This document shows positions 51,039 to 64,000 of a DNA stretch of 64,000 nt, in pieces. The stretch lies in contig NC_059268.1 of assembly GCF_017591435.1 (NCBI RefSeq), positions 13,566,684 through 13,630,683 of the forward strand, given 5' to 3'. A program made the translations under genes and the position numbers. The notes under the pieces were generated by a model. The model was not told the DNA's origin and searched no databases. It was given only the letters and a program-made list of their open reading frames with translations. The stretch's first letter is position 1; each line of letters opens with the position of its first letter. The stretch is from Portunus trituberculatus. Taxonomy: Eukaryota > Arthropoda > Malacostraca > Decapoda > Portunidae.

Positions 51039-51075
51039 TTGATACATTATTACACAAAAATACCAAGATTAATGC

Positions 51076-51301
51076 CTATCCAAGCAACACACCCAAGTAA
51101 CCAGTACTCTCAATCATTTATACCCTTCTCTGGTAAACTCTGGAACACCCTATCTTCTTCTGTATTCCAGCATCCTATGACTTCAAGACATTCTTTTGGC
51201 TAAACCTCTCGGATCTGCAAGGGGACTGGCTACTATGTGGACCTTTTTTTATTCGTTTCATGTTGCCCTTAGTCAGTTTCCCCTCTTACATAAAAAAGAC
51301 T
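51076..51301 (+). pseudogene. Non-LTR retrotransposon (LINE) ORF2 C-terminus, frameshifted and 5'-truncated
   Basis: From 51090 the frame reads S-N-Q-Y-S-Q-S-F-I-P-F-S-G-K-L-W-N-T-L-S-S-S-V-F. This is the Ser-Phe-Ile-Pro..Leu-Trp-Asn..Leu pattern at the C-terminal end of many LINE ORF2 reverse transcriptases. After that frame closes (about 51203), a second frame takes over with Y-D-F-K-T-F-F-W-L, equivalent to the usual Y-x-L-x-x-F-K-x-x-V segment, and runs to L-V-S-F-P-S-Y-I-K-K. This indicates one frameshift. A short run of A follows (51291-51298). Nothing upstream encodes a reverse transcriptase, so this is a dead 5'-truncated copy. The LINE clade cannot be assigned from so little. Confidence 0.7.
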
Positions 51302-51539
51302 ATACCCAAAGCGCGCTACCAGCACCACACTCACGTTAGGCACATTGTTCCTGATGTGACATTATCCTGCCTGATATATAGATTAAATAGCTTTTTCTCG
51401 AAGCATTGTATATATATAAAAAAGGGGAAAAATAGTGGTGCGTTGCGTTGGGGGAAGGAAAAGGGTTGGTGGCGGAACAAGGCGACTTTTACTCCAGGGT
51501 GACTTGTTTTCACTTGTCCGTCTGTTTTGGCAGCGAGTC

Positions 51540-51651
51540 GTGGTGGTGGTGCTGGTGATGGTGGTGGTGGTGGTGGTGGTGGTTCTGGTAGCAGTGACTC
51601 AACGAAGTAGAATAATTTAGGTTTACATAAATATTAGAAAGGATGGTGAGA

Positions 51652-51730
<79 letters not shown>

Positions 51731-51738
51731 GTGTGTGC
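51540..51738 (+). repeat. (GGT)n and (GT)n
   Basis: GGT 51540-51583, GT 51654-51738. Confidence 0.95.
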
Positions 51739-52261
51739 TTGTGGGTGTCGGTAGGTCTGTATCTATCACAGGAACGCAATTTATATTAATGATCTATCTC
51801 CGACTTACTTAACGAGCGCCGATGTCCCTTGTATTTTCAGTGGATTGCTAATACAATGGCGAGCTTTGTGTCGTCAGCAGAGCAAGAGAAAATAGAATGC
51901 TGTGGTGGATGTAATTCACTTCCTCATTAAAGATTGGTGGGCGTGTCCATTTACCATAAATAACATGAGTTCCCAAATTAATTCCTGAAAGAAGTCAACA
52001 ACAAGAAATGATTGAGATATACATTAATTCAATTTCATATACTCTTCTACGTTTTTCAGGTAAATTCTGTTATTCTTTACTAGACTTTTTGTGTATTAGA
52101 ATCTCAGCATGGCCAGGATGAAGCTCTCACTCACCGCTAATGAGTCTGTAGCCATCCTTGTGTTATTGATGGTAAACATGGCGCACGGGAAGGAAGTTAT
52201 CTCAGGGATGGTGCTTGGTTGGACGAGTTGCGTAGTGGTGTTGTTGCTGTCGCGGTGGGTT

Positions 52262-52263
<2 letters not shown>

Positions 52264-52324
<61 letters not shown>

Positions 52325-52431
52325 CAGCAGCAGTAGTAGTATTAGTAGCAGTCGTAGTAACAGCAGTAAAAGCAGTAGTAGTAGTAGTAGTAGTAGTAAT
52401 ATAGTGGTAATGATTATAGAAGTAGTAGCAA

Positions 52432-52472
<41 letters not shown>

Positions 52473-52474
52473 AC

Positions 52475-52517
<43 letters not shown>

Positions 52518-52720
52518 ATAGTAGTAGAAGTAGTAGTAGTAGATATAGTAGTAGTAGTAGCAGTAGCAGCAGCAGTAGTAATAGTAGTAGTAGTAGTAGT
52601 AGTAGAAGTAGTAGTAGTAAAATTAGTAATAGTAACAGCAGCAACAACAAAAGTAGTTGTATAATAGTAATGGTAGTAGTGATGGTGGTAGTCGTAGAAG
52701 TAGCAGTAGTAACATTAGTG
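52264..52720 (+). repeat. Long (TAG)n block
   Basis: TAG/AGT units with AGC, AAT and AAC variants over about 450 bp, with pure cores at 52264-52325 and 52430-52520. Confidence 0.96.
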
Positions 52721-56150
<3,430 letters not shown>

Positions 56151-56491
56151 GAAAAAAAAAGAAGCGACGAATGGTAATGATGAGTGAGTGAGCGCGCCAC
56201 GTTGCTCCTCTAATGACCATGAATGAAGGGAAGCTAGTATTGCAGGTCACCTTACTGAAAAAAAAAGTTCACCGTGCATATAATTTGTCACGGTTTCATA
56301 TTTCAGTCTCTGCTGTTGTGTCACGCATTTCATTGGTGTTTCGTCATTTTTCCCATTACCTCCCAAATCTGGCATGTGATTAACGTCAGGAAAGTTAACC
56401 ATCATAAATTTAATTTTTCTCGTGGATAAACATGATTAGAATTAATTCATTTTGCTGCAACTAACAACAGACCGCTGTTCACCCTGCCCTG

Positions 56492-56740
<249 letters not shown>

Positions 56741-57351
56741 ACCATCTTGTTTTTAGGAAAACTCTTTTTATGCTAATGTTTATAAATTAATATTTGCTAA
56801 ATTGAAAAGCCATTACCGTGACAACATAAAAACCTAGAGTAATCAAATGTACAGATGTGCACTAAATTAACTTCAATTAGTTGATATTCACCAGAAAGAC
56901 CCTCTAGTGGAAATTTTAATTGGTAACTGCTGGAAATGTTACTTGAGGAATGACGTTTGTAACAACTTCGACGGAGGAGTTCGAAACACTAACTTTGACA
57001 TTAGATTGGACGAGGCTGTGTCTATTAATAATCATGATCTAGATTCAGTGTGGAGGTCGTAGAAACTAGATTAACATTTCTGTCGGATCTTGGAAAAGAG
57101 ATAATGAACTTGCTTTGTTACTCTTTTCTCTTCCTTTGCCGTTTAAGGAAGTTTAAGGAAGCGATGGCGAGAGTTGCTTGCTTCTTTGTTCCCCGTAGTA
57201 ATGAAAGGGCGTGTAGTGACCAGGGATCATCTTGTAAGTAACAGGAGAGATGTATTGTGTAACGTTTGGACCTCGACATTGCAATTCACCACGGGAGTAA
57301 TGTGTATGGATGAAGCTGGGATATTTCTCTCCTCACGCTCCCGCTAAGGTA

Positions 57352-57352
<1 letters not shown>

Positions 57353-57428
<76 letters not shown>
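57353..57428 (+). repeat. (GT)n microsatellite
   Basis: Pure, 76 bp. Confidence 0.97.
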
Positions 57429-57431
<3 letters not shown>

Positions 57432-59286
57432 CATGACTTATTATAACATCCCTGAAAACTGCTAGTTTCTCCTATGTGTCTGACGGAGCCATGGAGACCA
57501 ATAAGGTCAGGAATAGCATAGTCTAAGGTGATTCCAATAGCAGTCCCACGCAGTTCCTCCAATACCTGGAAACGTAGAGGTTTCATCCTAATGGCTGGTG
57601 GGGTGTGGGGCGAGGGGCGCGTGGCTGAGGTAGAGGTACTAGTGGCAGATGAAGGAGAGCTCCTTGGAAACGAACGTCTAGGGACTGCCACTGTGAAGCT
57701 CCCTAGACACAAGATGAGGCTGCCTTGCATCCCCAATTCAGCTCATCTCGTCGTGATGATGGAATTGACCAGGTCGAATTCCACGAAAGCGAAGCCTCAG
57801 TGTATTGTGTGCATACGTCCACCAATATATCAATGCAACCCATCCGCCTATATTGTCTATACCAGGCTGTCTGTTACTCGATATGGGCTATACAACGCTG
57901 AATTTAAATGTCGTAAGAAGTAAATCTAATCATGACATATTTATAAAAACGTAATTTAGCCAGATAGTGCATGAACGCTCTTCGTACCTAATTCACCAAG
58001 AAATGTTAGCTGCAGGTACTTATTCTTCCCATAAATTGATTGAATATATTTACTGTTGATCTATCAAAAAGAGAAACTGTTTGTACTTTTCTTTTGAAAA
58101 TATAAGAGGCTTTCATATGTAAGGGGTTTATTTCAAGTGGATATTGTGCCTAGCAATATTTTCATGGCATTATGCAGGCACGTGTAATGCTAGACAAAAG
58201 GGAACACTTAAATACTTCATATATCCGTTTACATATATGTCATGAAAGGAAAAAGAATTTGACAGAATGTGTTGCACGAAGAATTAATATGACAAGAAGC
58301 AGGAGTGTATGCAGAAAAATGTATGCTTACCTTTCTATTGAATGTTCTACTTCTACTTACATTACGATGACGCGTGACGGACAGCTTTGTCTGGGCGTTC
58401 TGCGACCCTCTCGTGTTTGTCTGGCGGAGTCTGGAAGTGATGCTCCTCTAGCTTCAGGCTCCCCGGCGCCTCTGTGATCGTGAGGCGCCTCGCTGCTCCG
58501 CCAGGGATCAACGTCTGTGTGTGGTCATTGACACTACATCCACCGAAATTTGTCTTGGAATATTTTGTCCCTTTGTGCAACTGTAGTATTTCTCATGACA
58601 ACACATTAAATAGCTTATCCACCGAAGAATATTGGCAGACAGAAATCTACGGCACTTATTCAGGAACTCATTCAGAAGGATAATTACTTTGAGAATATAA
58701 GTGGAAGGTGAAAGGGGCGGATACTCTTTACTCGTATTGATTTGAAATGGTTCCAAGCGTTATTTACAAACATTTCCAACTACGTGTATTTGTCATTGGT
58801 GATGATGCACGGATTCCTAAAGCACACATGTTTATGAATACTTTTTTTTTTTTTTTTTTGCCGGAAGCGCACCGAAGTTTCAGGTTCTTGGCAATCAACA
58901 CTTTGAATGAGAGGACAGGACGCTCCCTCGACCATTTTTGTTTCCATTTCCCCTCGCTTCCCTCGTCTTGCCACAGCTCTCTTTACTCTTTACTCTCCTA
59001 ACACCTCATCATCATCATTCTTGCATCCCCATCCTATTCTTCAAACAATTCGCTGCACCCTTTCCATCTCACTCTTAATATATGTATTCTTTGACAGACT
59101 CCTCTTTAATCTTTGTCCTCCTCATCGACAGAGCTCTCTAACAATAAGTACTCTGCCTTTTCTCTCTTTTTCCTTGCTCTACATTTTCAGTTATAAACAT
59201 TCCTATTATATTCCTCTTCTTTACGTATACAAAACTATAGCGTTGATTTCAAAAGCTATTTACCGACGGATGCTGCATGTAAATTG

Positions 59287-59287
<1 letters not shown>
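57429..59287. other. No gene recognised
   Basis: A GC-richer stretch at 57480-57800 is open on both strands with no recognisable family. The remainder is AT-rich. Confidence 0.5.

Positions 59288-59323
<36 letters not shown>
59288..59323 (+). repeat. (CA)n microsatellite
   Basis: 36 bp, followed by TGTA-rich sequence. Confidence 0.94.
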
Positions 59324-59326
<3 letters not shown>

Positions 59327-59484
59327 CATGTATATATATTTGTATATGTATGTATGTGTTCAATGTATGAATGTATCTGAGTCTATCTGGACTGTGCTAA
59401 TGTCACCATGATTTATAGCTGAGTCTGCTAACGAGAGTTTTATTTTCAGCCGAGTTTTCTCTAAAATAGTAATGGATATATTGT

Positions 59485-59677
<193 letters not shown>

Positions 59678-59859
59678 GGTATATTTGGCGCCGGGTGAAT
59701 CTTCCCTTCCAATTTCAGACAGTCAGTATGTAAGTCTGCCCCAAGTGTCGCAATTTACCGCCACTCCACACCCATCCACTCCACCACAACCACCAACCAC
59801 TCCTAACCACAGGGGGGCTTTCTTTTAACTCTCCTCATTTTTTCTCTCTCTTCCCTCGC

Positions 59860-60033
59860 CACCACCACCACCACCACCACCACCACCACCACCTGCACCA
59901 CCACCGTCGTCTCCGCCACAGCTGCGACACCGTTGGAGCTTCTTCCAGATTGAATGTAAAATACCTTTGTCGCTCACACATCTTTTCTTCAATGTTTTAT
60001 ACTTCTCGAGAATTTTCCGGCTTATGGTCTCAG

Positions 60034-60088
<55 letters not shown>
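59860..60088 (+). repeat. (CCA)n and (GT)n
   Basis: CCA 59860-59893, GT 60035-60088. Confidence 0.94.
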
Positions 60089-60089
<1 letters not shown>

Positions 60090-60698
60090 GTAAGAGTTTC
60101 CCCGGCTTCCACACATGATGGTGCGCTCTTCAATAGAAAGTTACTGCGCGTTTCGGTTAGCAAAATTCCCTCTGAGTTCACTTTGCCTGCCTTTGGACAT
60201 GAGAGAGAGGTGGTCGTAAAGGCAGAATCATGTGTTTGCATACGTGGGCCCGATATTCCTCTCCGGTATATTTCAGCGTCGCGGGCAATGGGTCGTTGGT
60301 GGCGTGTCGCGGATGGCCTGCCAAGTTGAGCGAAGCTAGGTTCTTCTGTAGAGCGTTTAAAGAAATATTGTAATGTTCAGACTTTTATGATATGAAAGAG
60401 TATTCCAATCCTTCTAAGGAGCTTCAATGTTTCGAAATTCACCAGGACAGAGTTGAAACTTTCCTACGACCTTACAAGTGAATTCTTCCTAAGGAGTGTT
60501 AAAAGCTCGTGAAAATACATTAGAATTTTTTTTTTTTAAATGCGTTAGGAACCTTCCTGAATCTGTTGGGAGGGGGTGAGCTTCCCGGCGTGCAGGGTTA
60601 GAACCGCTGCCATGATTGTGAGGGATAACTATTCAATTTCACGGTGACGTCTCACCAATCACAAAAAAAATGAGTCCCTTCCACCTGCCGTATTGATC

Positions 60699-60701
<3 letters not shown>
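60089..60701. other. No gene seen
   Basis: Unique sequence with no coding signature. Confidence 0.5.
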
Positions 60702-62940
<2,239 letters not shown>

Positions 62941-63104
62941 GATGGGATGGCCTGGCAAGAGGAGGAGAGTTTGGAACCCAGAGGAGTGTAGGCCACCAAC
63001 CTTCATTGCAACAAACTGCCGCTGTGCTCCCTACGCATCGTAAAAGGCGACTAAAAGCAACGGAGTGAGGGGACTGGGAATCTTCCTTTCAAGGGGATTT
63101 CAGC

Positions 63105-63105
<1 letters not shown>
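62941..63105 (+). repeat. Probable dispersed repeat ending at (GT)n
   Basis: The stretch holds CGTAAAAGGCGACTAAAAGC followed by GGACTGGGAATCTTCC. I recall similar wording from many arthropod and mollusc non-coding repeats, but I cannot verify this. It starts after a run of T (62929-62940) and ends directly at the (GT)n tract at 63106, as the SINEs do. Confidence 0.3.
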
Positions 63106-63200
<95 letters not shown>

Positions 63201-63221
63201 TGTATGTATGTGTATGTGTCT

Positions 63222-63281
<60 letters not shown>
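63106..63281 (+). repeat. (GT)n then (AG)n
   Basis: GT 63106-63199, a TGTA spacer, AG 63226-63281. Confidence 0.96.
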
Positions 63282-63284
<3 letters not shown>

Positions 63285-63953
63285 TACAAAGGTTGTTTTC
63301 TGGTAGATAAAAGTGCAATATAAAATTCTTCGTTTTCAATTTCTCAGAACTGGTGAAGTTGGAGGGTTCAAGTATAGAAGCGTAATATAGAAAGCGGAAC
63401 GGAAAGACCCAATGATGAGAGGAGAGTCTACGGAAAAAAAGGAGCAATAATACGGCCTAACAAAATAAGAGATTGAAATGAAAGAAAAAATGCAAATGGG
63501 TTTTCTGTGCAATGATGGAAACATTTTCACACAAACTGATGAAGGATTGCGTGTCATTACTGCCACCAACACGAGCACATGCATCCCGCTGTCTGTTCGC
63601 TGCTGTTTCCCGCCTGATCTGTTGCCACTCACCTGTTCTGACATGCTAGTGAGTGGCACGTGGCTTCCTAATTTCACCCTGGACTGAGCTATACAAACTT
63701 TTCCTCGTATCGTGTAGCCGGGCCGTGCGAGCATAACAAGCAGGTTTTATCAGCGAGTCGTGCGTTCCGAGCCACAAAAAAAAAAGCAAAACAAAAACCA
63801 AATCTCGTTCCAGTTATCAGTGAAGCAAGGCCTGGATCGTGTGGCTTGCTGGTGAATCCTTGACTAATTCAGCCGTGACGGAATCCTCGGCCTCTACTTG
63901 AAGTGACGGCCTGACACAACCTGAGGGACGTCTTATTGTGTAGTCACGCGAGG

Positions 63954-63955
<2 letters not shown>
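63282..63955. other. No gene seen
   Basis: Unique sequence; short frames without domains. Confidence 0.5.

Positions 63956-64000
<45 letters not shown>
63956..64000 (+). repeat. (GT)n running off the window end
   Basis: Pure to the last base. Confidence 0.95.

Noticed and set aside
57431..57790. Minus-strand frame with G-F-A-F-V-E-F-D, like an RNA-recognition-motif RNP1
   Set aside because: A stop lies immediately before it and another soon after, and no RNP2 or other RRM strand is found; most likely chance.

Overview
The window is AT-leaning, gene-poor eukaryotic nuclear DNA. It is unusually full of microsatellites: long (CT)n/(AG)n, (AC)n/(GT)n, (ATT)n, (CTA)n/(TAG)n and one (AT)n tract recur roughly every 0.5-1 kb, many of them 70-250 bp long. 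Together with GT-AG introns, an interstitial TTAGG (arthropod-type telomere) array, tRNA-derived SINEs, short inverted-repeat transposons (MITEs) and LINE debris, this points to an arthropod, most plausibly a decapod crustacean. The species cannot be fixed from the sequence. I see no bacterial-type genes, CRISPR array, rRNA gene or virus.

Protein-coding content is sparse. The only well supported gene part is a pair of + strand exons, 19856-19959 and 21905-22118. Spliced, they encode one complete V-set immunoglobulin domain with both cysteines, the tryptophan and the D-S-G-V-Y-F-C motif. The intron phases are 1, 0 and 1. The rest of the gene is not recognised in the window. A Thr/Pro-rich segment at 36324-36593 and an open segment at 62040-62266 are weak exon candidates. 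Nearly all other open frames are translations of dinucleotide repeats (Ser-Leu, Cys-Val, Thr-His, Arg-Glu) and are not genes.

The interpretable remainder is mobile-element debris. There are three near full-length tRNA-headed SINEs (6177-6444 minus, 12156-12438 plus, 45470-45717 plus), a truncated SINE (38776-38881) and a SINE tail fragment (45302-45333). All four with a defined upstream boundary have (CA)n-type sequence on both sides. There are five copies of a ~210-bp MITE with TTAACCC termini (1049-1230, 25778-25987, 35844-36046, 43679-43891, 47072-47281), a single 216-bp MITE with ~33-bp inverted repeats (39718-39933), and a looser ~200-bp family (3873-4075, 41909-42122, 53736-53921). A frameshifted LINE ORF2 C-terminus lies at 51076-51301, and several short LINE-like 3' tails run directly into microsatellites.

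By region: 1-19 kb is non-coding with microsatellites, two SINEs and MITE copies. 19.3-22.2 kb holds the Ig exons with a 37-bp minisatellite just upstream. 22-36 kb is probably intron or intergenic and very microsatellite-dense. 36-52 kb holds MITEs, a degenerate tandem array (43.1-44.3 kb) and nested SINEs (45.2-45.8 kb). 52-64 kb is more microsatellites with no recognisable gene. I found no clear new multi-gene system. The most interesting signals are the association of retroposons with microsatellites, the MITE families and the Ig-domain gene.
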